13,997 nt of DNA from JARRQJ01 sp037381915 (GCA_037381915.1 JARRQJ010000065.1:1-13997), one strand, 5' to 3'. Positions 6,546 through 13,938 are shown, numbered from the stretch's first letter. The notes: generated by a model not told the origin, from the sequence alone. Numbers and translations are program-made.

Positions 6546-7736
6546 ATGGCGTTGGTAAAGATGAAGGATTTGCTCAATCACGCCTATCACAATCGCTATG
6601 CCGTGGGCGCTTTTGAAATCGTCAGCCTGGATTTTCTTCGCGCCGTTATCGAGGCGGCTGAAACGTCACGTTCGCCGGTGATATTGAACGTCGTCGAGGC
6701 ACATTTTGATCTGTTTGACATCGAGCAGCTGATGGCCGCCGTGGCGCATGCGGCGAAACGCGCGAGCGTTCCGGTCGCTATCCATATGGATCATTGTACA
6801 AGCCTTGATTCGATTCGGCGGGCCATCGCTCTTGGCAGTAACAGTGTGATGTTTGACGCCTCTCAGACAGACTTCCCGGTCAACACGGAAAAAACGCGCC
6901 GGGCCGTTGAGCTTGCACATAGCTGCGGTGTGCCCGTCGAGGGAGAGCTTGGGTATGTCGCCGGGATTTCCGGTGATGACGGCCACGCCGCAGAGGATTC
7001 ATCCGTATACACTTCGGTGCCTGAGGCCAAGGCATATGTGGAGCGCACCGGGATTGATTTTCTGGCGATTTCCATCGGTACGGTACATGGCCGCACCAAT
7101 GGCAAGATGCGCTTTGATTCAGGTCTGCTGATGCGCATCAAGGAAAGCGTGAATATACCTTTCGTAATCCACGGTGGCTCCGGCCTGTCCGGTCAGCAGT
7201 ATCATAAGCTGATAGATCACGGTGTGGCGAAAATAAATTATTTCACCGCCTTGTCGGAGCTGGCAATCAACCAGATCAGGACCAACTTCGCGCGTGATTG
7301 TGACAGCTATCGCGAGGCATTTGCGCACATCAAAGACGCCCTTGTGAAAGAAGTGCAAAACTGCATGCAGGTTTGGCGCAGCGCCGGACGGGCTGCCGAA
7401 GTGCTGATGCAATGCGGCGCCTGGCAGAACATCGAACATGTGATCGTCTATAACACCAGCAGCAACGACCTGCAGCTTATCGAGCGAATGATGCGCAAAG
7501 GCAAACAGCAGTTGAGTTCCATTCCCGGCGTTATGCGTGTGCAGGTCGGCAGGGCCGTCGATGAACGCGGTTCATACCGTTATTGCTGGTTGATCCGTTT
7601 TGCGAGCGCAGAAGTCATCGAGAACTATAAAACCCACCCGGTCCACGTTGAATATGCGGATAGCTTTTTCCGGCCCCTCGCCGCGGACCGTATTACCGCT
7701 GACTACGAAATGCTCGATGATCTCGAACTACATTGA
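6546..7736 (+). CDS. Class II aldolase (FBP/ketose-bisphosphate type) fused to C-terminal Dabb domain
   Basis: A 396-aa protein with two domains. Residues 1-about 285 are a class II, zinc-dependent ketose-bisphosphate aldolase. HMDHCTS holds the catalytic Asp (D82) and a zinc His (H83). GELGYVAG follows at 133-140, then IGTVHG with H181 and HGGSG with H209, the other two zinc ligands. The phosphate-binding strand reads KINYFTALS instead of the usual N-x-x-T-[ED]-L, so Ala replaces the acidic residue. Residues about 296-392 look like a Dabb (stress-responsive alpha/beta barrel) domain: an initial HVIVYN strand, a helix, PGV-VQVGR, and then Y-THPVH-EY with a closing D-ADYE. Dabb domains are usually free-standing dimers of about 100 aa. 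Triose-phosphate condensation or ketose-bisphosphate cleavage is likely, but the exact sugar is not shown. The gene is monocistronic as far as can be seen. The Dabb part could promote dimerisation or bind a related aldehyde. Confidence 0.88.
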   Translation: MALVKMKDLLNHAYHNRYAVGAFEIVSLDFLRAVIEAAETSRSPVILNVVEAHFDLFDIEQLMAAVAHAAKRASVPVAIHMDHCTSLDSIRRAIALGSNSVMFDASQTDFPVNTEKTRRAVELAHSCGVPVEGELGYVAGISGDDGHAAEDSSVYTSVPEAKAYVERTGIDFLAISIGTVHGRTNGKMRFDSGLLMRIKESVNIPFVIHGGSGLSGQQYHKLIDHGVAKINYFTALSELAINQIRTNFARDCDSYREAFAHIKDALVKEVQNCMQVWRSAGRAAEVLMQCGAWQNIEHVIVYNTSSNDLQLIERMMRKGKQQLSSIPGVMRVQVGRAVDERGSYRYCWLIRFASAEVIENYKTHPVHVEYADSFFRPLAADRITADYEMLDDLELH

Positions 7737-8433
7737 CGGGTATTGGCAAGTGTTACGAATATAATACGTGGCATGGGCTTCATGACGGCATGCATCGTGC
7801 CGGACATGCGGGTAGCCGTTGGCGCGCGCCGGTCAAGTCACGGAAGCGGCCGAACTCAACGAACGTCTCTGCACCAATGTGGCACCAATTGACGTGCGTC
7901 CTTAAAGAGTTAATCGGTAAGTTCCGGGTAAGTCCCGCTGCCCGATTCGCCGCGCTTGCATATCGCTGAAAAAAGTTGCGAATGATGTCGGCGGACTGCA
8001 GGCCGGCGCAGTAGCAAGCTCATGTTTACTCAGCCATTTGGACCCCAAGTAGTAAGGGCGACCGTGTCTTGCAGGTAAGAGTACTACATCCTGCAGTCGC
8101 GACTTTCCAATTCCTCCCCAAAAAAACATACCTAAAGTATCGGCAAAGGTTGCCGACGCTACCATAGCTTGGCCATTGACTGTGCCTAATTTCAGAAATT
8201 GAGCGGCATATCCGCTGCCAGAGTATTGATAGAGCGAGTTTGCGGATGGCGGCGTCAATTGTCTGAAAGCACCGTCCGGAGCCGTGGCCGCCTTATATAT
8301 ATGAGTAGCGTTGGGTGGGCGGTGCCTGGAAAGGCGTCGCTGAGGCAGGAGGCAGTTGCCGGTTGTATCCACGGTAACGGCCGGCGCCAGCCGTTTCGGT
8401 TGAGCACGTGACTAAATTAAACGAGGATCGACT
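7737..8433. other. Long intergenic region, no convincing gene
   Basis: About 700 bp between the aldolase and the porin. The half after 8000 is AT-richer than the flanking genes, with an AT run TTATATATATGAG at 8290-8303. Only one minus-strand ORF (7902-8372), listed separately, has protein-like composition. The porin leader lies at the right end. I see no RNA gene or repeat. Confidence 0.4.
7902..8372 (-). CDS. Doubtful orphan ORF or gene remnant (156 aa)
   Basis: A minus-strand ORF from GTG at 8372 without a visible ribosome binding site. The first 25 residues look like random translation. The middle (about residues 45-115) has protein-like composition, with alternating small, aromatic and hydrophobic residues (SGYAAQFLKLGTVNGQAMVA, FFWGGIGKSRLQDVVLLPAR). 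There is no signal peptide, membrane helix or motif I recognise. It may be a decayed fragment of a larger gene or a chance ORF. It is divergent from the porin gene, whose start is 62 nt away from this ORF's start. Confidence 0.2.
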   Translation of the reverse strand: MDTTGNCLLPQRRLSRHRPPNATHIYKAATAPDGAFRQLTPPSANSLYQYSGSGYAAQFLKLGTVNGQAMVASATFADTLGMFFWGGIGKSRLQDVVLLPARHGRPYYLGSKWLSKHELATAPACSPPTSFATFFSDMQARRIGQRDLPGTYRLTL

Positions 8434-9537
8434 ATGAGACACGATCGATTGGACCGCGCCGTGCCGATAATGGCCTTGTTCCTGTGCGCTTGGGCGACTC
8501 AGGCACTGGCCGATAATTGGGCCGACCGAACCAAGATTAATGGATTCCTGTCCGCCCGCTATAGTGTTACCGACCAATCGCTGTTCTTTCAGGAAAGCCG
8601 TACGGCCAGCGGTATCAATAGTGATGGCAGTTTCTACGGCACCAAACTGGGAATCAACGTGAGATCGCGGGTTTCCGACCGTATACTCGTCGCCAGCCAG
8701 TTACACTCCAAGATCCAGCATGAAGATTACAATACCCACGTGGATTGGGCCTTTGTCCGCTTCAACCTGTCGGATCAGTTCGCGGTAAGGGCCGGCAAGA
8801 TCAAGTATCCGGTGGGCCTGGTCAATGAATATGTGGACGTGGGCGTGAGTTATCCCTGGATTCAGGCGCCATTGGTGATCTATTCCACCTCGCCGAGCGG
8901 TCCGCAGGCGACCCGCGAGGCCTATACTGGTGCCGACGTGTTGTGGACCAAGTACATTGGTGACTGGACCGTGGGGGCGGATCTGTACGGTGGCCAGGTG
9001 GATCTTACCGGCATGACGATCAAGAAAATGCGGGGCATCACCGCGCGCGCCAATTGGAATGAGCAAATAGTGATGCAGGCATCGACCTACACCGGAGATA
9101 TGATGGCGGCCGACCCGACGACGCCCATGGGCATGATGATGAACAAGAAGTCCCACTCCGCCACCGAAGTCGGCGCGAAGGTCGATTGGAACAACGTCAT
9201 CGCTTACGCCGAATGGGCTAAGGTGAAGATGGATGTCAAGATGATGGGGGTGTCGACCAACAATTCCACTTCCTGGTACACCACCTTGGGATACCGGTTT
9301 GCCCATCGCATAGTTCCGCACATTACGTATCAGGACTGGAAGCAAGGGGATGGCGACGGCCATAAGATTTCCACTATCGGCATCAATTACATCGTGTCGC
9401 CCGAGGCTGTGCTCAAATTGGAGTACAGCAATATCAAGACCGACAAGGCTGGACTGTTCGTCAACGACACCGGGACCCCAACGGCACCCAGCGGTGATAC
9501 CAAGATGACCAGCATCGCCGTCGACGTCGTATTTTGA
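8434..9537 (+). CDS. Outer-membrane porin-like beta-barrel protein
   Basis: A 367-aa protein with a signal peptide: a hydrophobic stretch at 10-24 and cleavage after Ala26 (QALA-DNW). The mature part alternates hydrophobic and polar residues with aromatic girdles, has many Tyr/Trp strands, and ends in a terminal Phe (AVDVVF), the C-terminal signal for BAM-dependent insertion. Features such as FVRFNLSDQFAVRAGKIKYPVGLVNEY resemble proteobacterial porins whose conserved centre reads '..R.G....P.G...E'. It also has unusual Met/Lys-rich loop segments (TPMGMMMNKKSH, 9119-9160 region). GAGG at 8423-8426 supports the ATG at 8434. It lies 13 nt before the PstS-like gene, so both are probably one transcript. 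The substrate is unknown; phosphate or another anion is a guess based on the partner. Confidence 0.8.
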   Translation: MRHDRLDRAVPIMALFLCAWATQALADNWADRTKINGFLSARYSVTDQSLFFQESRTASGINSDGSFYGTKLGINVRSRVSDRILVASQLHSKIQHEDYNTHVDWAFVRFNLSDQFAVRAGKIKYPVGLVNEYVDVGVSYPWIQAPLVIYSTSPSGPQATREAYTGADVLWTKYIGDWTVGADLYGGQVDLTGMTIKKMRGITARANWNEQIVMQASTYTGDMMAADPTTPMGMMMNKKSHSATEVGAKVDWNNVIAYAEWAKVKMDVKMMGVSTNNSTSWYTTLGYRFAHRIVPHITYQDWKQGDGDGHKISTIGINYIVSPEAVLKLEYSNIKTDKAGLFVNDTGTPTAPSGDTKMTSIAVDVVF

Positions 9538-9550
9538 GGGAGGATCCGTG

Positions 9551-9997
9551 ATGCGCAAATCAAAACGACTTTGGTGGATCGGAGGTTTGATATTGCCGCT
9601 GGTGCTGGGCGCTGTCAGTGTGCCGGCCTCGGCCGGCATCACGGTGGTGGTGTCCGCCGGCAATGGCATGACCTCCCTGACCGCCCACCAGGTGAAGCTG
9701 CTCTTCATGAAAAAAAGAAGGAGATTCCCGGATGGCAATACCGCCGTGCCGATCGATCAGGCGGAGAATTCCGCTATCTATCGCAAGTTCGCCAACCAGG
9801 TCCTGCGCAAAGACCCGGCTCAATTGAAGGCCTACTGGTCCGTGCAGGTCTTCTCGGGGAACGGGAGTCCACCCAAGCAGGTCCATGGCGATAGAGCGGT
9901 AAAGGCCTTGGTCTCCGGGTCGCCCTATGCCATCGGCTATATCGACAGCGCGAGCGTGGATGATTCGGTAAAGGTGGTATTCGCCGTAGGCAAGTAA
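9551..9997 (+). CDS. Short PstS-like periplasmic binding-domain protein
   Basis: A 148-aa exported protein. ATG at 9551 is preferred over GTG at 9548 because GGGAGGA (9538-9544) is better spaced from it. A signal peptide with an RKSKR basic start and cleavage after Ala28 (ASA-G) leads to a mature domain of about 120 aa. That domain matches one lobe of phosphate-binding PstS proteins of the PBP-like family: LTAHQVKLLFMKKRRRFPDG, then 'YRKFANQVL', AYWSVQVFSGNGSPP, and the typical closing AIGYID. Full PstS proteins are near 320 aa, so this is a single-lobe form. Such short forms are common beside porin genes in gammaproteobacteria by my recollection. No pstCAB genes are nearby, so it probably does not feed an ABC transporter here. 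A role as a periplasmic partner of the porin is inferred from the 13-nt spacing. Confidence 0.8.
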   Translation: MRKSKRLWWIGGLILPLVLGAVSVPASAGITVVVSAGNGMTSLTAHQVKLLFMKKRRRFPDGNTAVPIDQAENSAIYRKFANQVLRKDPAQLKAYWSVQVFSGNGSPPKQVHGDRAVKALVSGSPYAIGYIDSASVDDSVKVVFAVGK

Positions 9998-10365
9998 GCG
10001 GGGAGTCGTAAGCCGATTTCATGGTCCGGCCGCGTGAAAAGCCGCATGTAAATCTGGCTTCATTGCTATGACGGTCCCGGCCGGACCTGCAGCAGCGGCA
10101 GGGCGGTCGCGATTTTTCTCTCGAGACAGTGGTGGCACCGATCAGGCGCGCCGCGTGCAATGCGTGGCGGCGGCTGTCTCATAGATGTCCGTCATTCATC
10201 CGTCAGTCGACAAGTGCTGCCTAAATAACAACAGGTTACGGCATCAAGCTTATGCGCTTGATGGTCTATGTACGTTAGCTTGACAAAAGAAAAGGCCAAA
10301 ATACAGTAGTCCATGGCGGTTCGGCCGGGGCACGCCGGACCGGCCATGTCAAACAACGGAGAGTA
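9998..10365. other. Intergenic region before the iron cassette
   Basis: No gene is seen. It holds one strong palindrome (10242-10263), listed separately, and ends at the promoter of the cupredoxin-FTR1 operon. No clear terminator follows the PstS-like gene. Confidence 0.45.
10242..10263. repeat. 8-bp perfect inverted repeat CATCAAGC-TTATGC-GCTTGATG
   Basis: CATCAAGC (10242-10249) and GCTTGATG (10256-10263) are exact reverse complements with a 6-nt spacer. It is not followed by a T tract, so it is a poor terminator. It lies about 100 nt upstream of the Fur box and may be an operator for a dimeric regulator. Confidence 0.4.
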
Positions 10366-10395
10366 TTGATAATAAGAATCGTTCTCAGTTACAAT
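10366..10395 (+). promoter_or_regulatory. Sigma-70-type promoter of the cupredoxin-FTR1 operon
   Basis: TTGATA at 10366-10371 and TACAAT at 10390-10395 are separated by 18 nt, a good match to -35/-10 elements. The Fur box occupies almost the whole spacer, which is the expected arrangement for iron repression. Transcription would start at about 10402. Confidence 0.6.
10368..10386 (+). promoter_or_regulatory. Fur box
   Basis: GATAATAAGAATCGTTCTC matches the 19-bp Fur consensus GATAATGATAATCATTATC at 15 positions. It lies between the -35 and -10 of the promoter for an iron-permease operon. Fur with Fe(II) would be expected to block this promoter in iron-replete cells. Confidence 0.7.
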
Positions 10396-10425
10396 ATTTC
10401 CTGATTCTTAACAGGGGAAGTAATT

Positions 10426-10779
10426 GTGTCGATTCGTGCCGTTGTCGCCTCCCTGCTGTCCGCCGTCCTGATCCTGCCCGGTCTCGGGCTTGCCGACACG
10501 GCGACCCTGTCGATTGTGATTCGCGATCAGCAGTTTCTTCCCTCGCAACTGAAACTCCCTGCGGGGGTCAAGGCGAAGCTTGCGATTACCAACGATGGAC
10601 CCTTGCCGGCCGAGTTTGAGAGCTTCGATCTGTCCCGCGAGGTGGTCCTGCCGGTCAAACACACGGTGATGGTCTTCATCGGTCCGTTAAAGGCCGGGCG
10701 ATACGAATTCTTCAATGACTTCAATCACGACATGCGGGGAACGATCACGGTAACACCCGCCGGTGAGGGGGGTACCTGA
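10426..10779 (+). CDS. Exported cupredoxin-fold protein of an FTR1 iron-uptake locus
   Basis: A 117-aa protein starting at GTG 10426, with GGGGAAG at 10414-10420. The signal peptide has a hydrophobic core at 5-20 and a probable cleavage near Ala23 (GLGLA-D). The mature domain is a small cupredoxin fold (Cupredoxin_1, EfeO-N-terminal-like): IVIRDQQFLPSQLKLPAG, EFESFDLSREVVL and a final YEFFNDFNHDMRG. At the place where type-1 copper proteins have their Cys there is Asn97; His101 and Met103 remain. This matches the FTR1-associated class, thought to handle iron or copper in the periplasm alongside the permease rather than to carry electrons. The FTR1 gene follows after 2 nt, so the genes are co-transcribed. 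The Fur box upstream indicates induction under iron limitation. Confidence 0.85.
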   Translation: MSIRAVVASLLSAVLILPGLGLADTATLSIVIRDQQFLPSQLKLPAGVKAKLAITNDGPLPAEFESFDLSREVVLPVKHTVMVFIGPLKAGRYEFFNDFNHDMRGTITVTPAGEGGT

Positions 10780-10781
10780 TC

Positions 10782-11606
10782 ATGCTTGCCACCGCGATCA
10801 TTTTATTCAGAGAAGTATTGGAGGCCTCGCTCATCATCGCGATTGTGATGGGGGCGAGCCGGGGCATCGCCCGGCGCGGGCGCTGGGTCGCAGCCGGCAT
10901 TGCCCTGGGTGTGCTGGGCGCGTCCCTGGTGGCGCTGCTGGCTTCGGATCTCGCCTTGAAATTCGAAGGCCGGCTGTCGGCGCTGTTGAACGCCATTATT
11001 CTCCTCAGCGCCGTTGCGGTGCTCACCTGGCACAACGTCTGGATGAAATCACACGGTCGCAAATTGGCCTCGGACATCGCCACGGTCGGTGCGGACGTGC
11101 AGACCGGCAAACAGCCGCTCACGGCCTTGATGCTGCTGACCTTCGCCGCGGTGATGCGCGAGGGGTCCGAGGCGGTCCTGTTCCTGTGGGCCATCGCCAC
11201 CAGCGGTAACCAGGCGCTCAATATGACCGTGGGCGGCATGGGCGGCGTCATCGCCGGCGTGCTGGTCGGTACACTGCTGTATCGGGGTTTGCTGGGGATT
11301 CCGCTCCGTCACTTTTTTTCGTTCACGAGCTGGCTGATCCTGTTGGTGACCGCCGGCCTTTCTGCGCAAGCGGCGGGTTTCCTCAATCAAGCGCAGCTGC
11401 TGCCGGCACTCGGCAACCGGCTATGGGATACCTCCTACCTGTTGAGCCAGGCCAGTCTGCCGGGCCAGTTGTTGCACACCCTGGTCGGTTACATCGCGCG
11501 GCCGTCCGGCATTGAAGTGCTGTTCTACGTCGCAACCATTCTCATGGTGCTGGCTTTGATGCGCTTCTTCGGCGGGACGAAACCCGCACGCGCACGTACT
11601 GTATAA
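10782..11606 (+). CDS. FTR1 family high-affinity iron permease
   Basis: A 274-aa inner-membrane protein with about seven hydrophobic segments. The two family iron-binding motifs are visible: REVLE at residues 10-14 in the first helix and REGSE at 126-130 in the fourth. Both match the REXXE pattern required for iron passage in FTR1/EfeU proteins. Between them, WHNVWMKSHGRKLASD (83-98) is typical of the loop after helix 3. GAGGGGGG at 10765-10772, inside the end of the cupredoxin gene, is the probable ribosome binding site. The product should import ferric or ferrous iron across the inner membrane, using the adjacent periplasmic cupredoxin as partner. No separate peroxidase (EfeB) or full EfeO is encoded nearby, so this is a minimal two-component version. 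Symbols such as efeU would be an over-call. Confidence 0.9.
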   Translation: MLATAIILFREVLEASLIIAIVMGASRGIARRGRWVAAGIALGVLGASLVALLASDLALKFEGRLSALLNAIILLSAVAVLTWHNVWMKSHGRKLASDIATVGADVQTGKQPLTALMLLTFAAVMREGSEAVLFLWAIATSGNQALNMTVGGMGGVIAGVLVGTLLYRGLLGIPLRHFFSFTSWLILLVTAGLSAQAAGFLNQAQLLPALGNRLWDTSYLLSQASLPGQLLHTLVGYIARPSGIEVLFYVATILMVLALMRFFGGTKPARARTV

Positions 11607-11641
11607 GGGGCGATGCGCAGCTTGTGAAATGTCCCATTCGT

Positions 11642-11647
11642 TATAAT
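11642..11647 (+). promoter_or_regulatory. Possible -10 element TATAAT before the barrel gene
   Basis: A perfect TATAAT lies between the FTR1 stop and the outer-membrane protein start. The best -35 candidate (TTGTGA, 11622-11627) is only 14 nt away, too close for a normal promoter, so independent transcription is uncertain. Confidence 0.25.
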
Positions 11648-11699
11648 TCAACTGCCCGGGCGCACGGCTGATGCCGCCTATGCAAAGAGCGGGCGCGTC

Positions 11700-12482
11700 G
11701 TGCGACAAGGTATGCCGCGCGGGTCGCGGGCGGTGAACCCCGCGGGTGCTGCGGACGCGCGGGGCGTCGCATGCGCCGTAATCACGGTCTTCACGTTGAT
11801 CGCCTCATGGGCGCCGTCCGGAGCATATGCCGGTGATTTCGTCGTTTACGCTCCCTATGTGAGCCGCGACCGCAGCGAAATCGAATTTCGCGGCTACGGC
11901 TTTCAGGACGGCGACCCGGCGCTCGACGGCACCCGCGGCTATGATTTTTCCTTTGCGTACGGCGTCACCGATTGGTGGAAGCCGGAGGTCTATTTCGCCG
12001 AGTACGGCCGGGAACCGGGAGGCGGGACCACCTTTACGGGGAATGAATTCGAGAATACTTTTCAGTTGGCTCCGGTGGGTGAATATTGGGCCGATCCCGG
12101 CTTGCTCTTTTCGTATGAGCATAGCAAGGCGTCCGGCCAGGCCGATACGCTTGAATTCGGTCCCCTGTTCGCCAAAAGGATCGGTCGTACGGAGCAACGT
12201 CTGAACCTGATCTGGGAGAAGGAAATCGGCGGGGGGGCGAGCGGCAAATATGCGTTTCGTTCGGCTTACAGCCTCAGCTATCGACTGACGTCTCTCTTCC
12301 AACCGGGCGCGGAGGCCTATTATCGTCCCGATGATCATGCCTCCCATCTCGGGCCGGTCGTCAGCGGCGAATGGCGCTCAGCGACGGGGCTCGAACTGGA
12401 GTACAGCATCGGCATGCTATTCGGCCTTAACGCCCGCGCGCCCGACCGAACCCTGGTGACGCGCCTCGAATTTGAATTTTGA
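11700..12482 (+). CDS. Outer-membrane beta-barrel protein next to FTR1
   Basis: A 260-aa ORF starting at GTG 11700; ATG at 11712 is the alternative, and neither has a good Shine-Dalgarno. The signal peptide core (VACAVITVFTLIASW) is unusually far in, at about residues 23-37, with cleavage after Ala44 (GAYA-GDF); a later start is therefore possible. The mature protein has about ten alternating strands rich in Tyr, Trp and Glu (FVVYAPYVS, YDFSFAYGVTDWWKPEVYFAEY, SYSLSYRL-type strands) and ends in a C-terminal Phe (LEFEF), as in BAM substrates. I do not recognise a named family. It lies 93 nt after FTR1 on the same strand. Its many acidic residues and position suggest a channel or partner for metal uptake, which is inference only. 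Confidence 0.65.
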   Translation: MRQGMPRGSRAVNPAGAADARGVACAVITVFTLIASWAPSGAYAGDFVVYAPYVSRDRSEIEFRGYGFQDGDPALDGTRGYDFSFAYGVTDWWKPEVYFAEYGREPGGGTTFTGNEFENTFQLAPVGEYWADPGLLFSYEHSKASGQADTLEFGPLFAKRIGRTEQRLNLIWEKEIGGGASGKYAFRSAYSLSYRLTSLFQPGAEAYYRPDDHASHLGPVVSGEWRSATGLELEYSIGMLFGLNARAPDRTLVTRLEFEF

Positions 12483-12600
12483 CTCGGGCATGCCGCACAT
12501 GCCCATGCCGTAGCCGGTCGTTTATCCGAGCGGTGACACCGTAAACCGGCAAATCGTCCGCGACCTGGGCCATACTAGCGGCCCAAACGTCGTCACGCTA

Positions 12601-13334
12601 TTCGCGGCAAAACTCAGTCTCCGGCTCAGTGATCAAGTCGTCCTGGGCGGCGCATTGGGTTACGCCAGCACCAGCAACGACTATAGCCCTAGTCGTGGCG
12701 ATATGAACGCCGACGGGACCACTTTATCGTTCTACGGCAGCTATTACGCCCCGCAGGACATGTACCGGGACTGGATCGCGAGCTATGGCAGCAACAACTA
12801 CGATTCGACGCGCAATCCGGCGTACTCCGGCATGAGCACCCAGGCGCAGGGCAGTACCGACGGCAGGCAGTTGGGCCTCAGTGTCAGCTTCGGTAAGGAT
12901 ATCAACCGCGGTGCCTGGCTGTTCACGCCGAATACGTGGAGGCCAAGGTCAATGGCTATAATGAAAGCGGTGGTTCGGGTCTCGCCCTGGCCTACGATGA
13001 CCAGACGGTGCATTCGTTCACCAGCGCCGCCGCCGCCCGGGTTTCCAAGACCATCAGCGCCCCTTCCGGTGTCTACACTCCCAGCGCTCACCTGGAATGG
13101 GAACGCCAGTACCGGAACGATCAGCGCCTGATCACCGCCCGCTTCATCCAGGATCCTTCGGCGCCCTTCCAGATCTCCACGAACAGCCCGGACCGCAACT
13201 ACTTCAATCTCGGTATGTCTCTGGCCGCGACCTGGCCCGGCGGTCGTTCGGGTTTCATCAGCTGCGAAACGGTGGTGGGTCAGGCGCATTTCCGCAACAA
13301 TACCTTCGACCTTGGCGTGAGGCAGGAATTTTAA
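12601..13334 (+). pseudogene. Broken autotransporter beta-domain (barrel only, frameshifted)
   Basis: The first part is read in the frame of 12601 (LSDQVVLGGALGYAST, then a YGSYYAP strand and GLSVSFGKDI, up to WLFTP at about 12930). The rest is in the frame of 12936 (AEYVEAKVNGYNESGGSG, RNYFNLGMSL, GGRSGF) and ends at TAA 13332-13334 with the C-terminal motif VRQEF. Together they give almost a full autotransporter translocator barrel. The switch near 12922-12933 is equivalent to loss of 1 (mod 3) nt. Comparison with the usual spacing between the W-x-x-x-P and EY motifs suggests a deletion of about 10-13 nt rather than a single-base error. No passenger is present: the frame has a TAG at 12511-12513 and no start codon with a ribosome binding site. 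It is a decayed remnant of a type V secretion protein. Confidence 0.75.
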
Positions 13335-13673
13335 GCGGAGCTTATCAAGCCTCGATTTCTTCCCGTATCCCGACCCTTATCCGACCCTGCGCAGGAACTG
13401 AAGGGGTCATTCAACCATCATCCCTCCTTTCGATCGCGGCAATCTCGTTGCGATGGGTTTCATGTCACTGCTGTCCCACTTACAATAAGTTGAATTGCAG
13501 TAATGCAATGATTGGCCGAAATTCCTTTGCTGTATCAAGGTAAGTCGACATTAAATGAAGGACGGCCGTATAAATCTTGCGTTCCTTTTCCCTCCGGGAT
13601 TTATGCCCTTTAGGGTAGAAGGCCAGGTTGGGGGAATTTAAATCAGCTGGTTGGCTTAATTTTATCCCCTCAC

Positions 13674-13730
13674 CCCAGCCCTCTACCCACAAGGGGCACC
13701 GAGGTCCCGGGGGGAGAGGGAGGTGCTGGG
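13674..13730. repeat. Interrupted G/C-tract inverted repeat
   Basis: CCCAGC-CCTCT (13674-13684) is matched by AGAGG (13715-13719) and GCTGGG (13725-13730). The stem therefore has a small asymmetric bulge and a 30-nt middle rich in CCC/GGG. Upstream TCCCCTCACCCC resembles the C-rich strand of the element at 5989-6225. It is a hairpin-forming intergenic repeat of a type common in gammaproteobacterial genomes. Confidence 0.5.
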
Positions 13731-13844
13731 ACAGCAGTGGTTTCATGTGCATTGATTCGTGCGTTCGTGCACGCCTATTGTCAGGCTGTAACTGAGAAGC
13801 TGACCCAAGCCTCTGCCATACTTATGTATAATTCATGGAGCTAA

Positions 13845-13862
13845 ACCTCCGGCTATGCGGAG
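13845..13862 (+). repeat. Hairpin CCTCCG-GCTATG-CGGAGG
   Basis: A perfect 6-bp stem with a 6-nt loop, flanked by AAACC before and GGTTT after (about 13842-13877), which could extend the folding. TATAAT lies shortly upstream (13827-13832) and an ATG follows at 13896. The layout recalls the subterminal hairpin and leader of IS200-type elements, but no transposase sequence supports this. Confidence 0.4.
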
Positions 13863-13938
13863 GACTCAAAAGGGTTTGACCGATACGGCGGTAGCATGAC
13901 TAAAGTCGAGTTGCACGGGAAGGTCGACGCTAACGACT

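Noticed and set aside
7733..7969. Small plus-strand ORF after the aldolase gene
   Set aside because: It begins inside the aldolase stop region at a TTG without a ribosome binding site and has random-looking composition.
8701..9738. Long minus-strand ORF opposite the porin and PstS-like genes
   Set aside because: Composition and lack of a ribosome binding site mark it as a shadow; it crosses two well-supported plus-strand genes.
13480..13752. Minus-strand ORF of 90 codons
   Set aside because: Much of it is translation of the G/C-tract inverted repeat at 13674-13730; no protein-like domain is seen.
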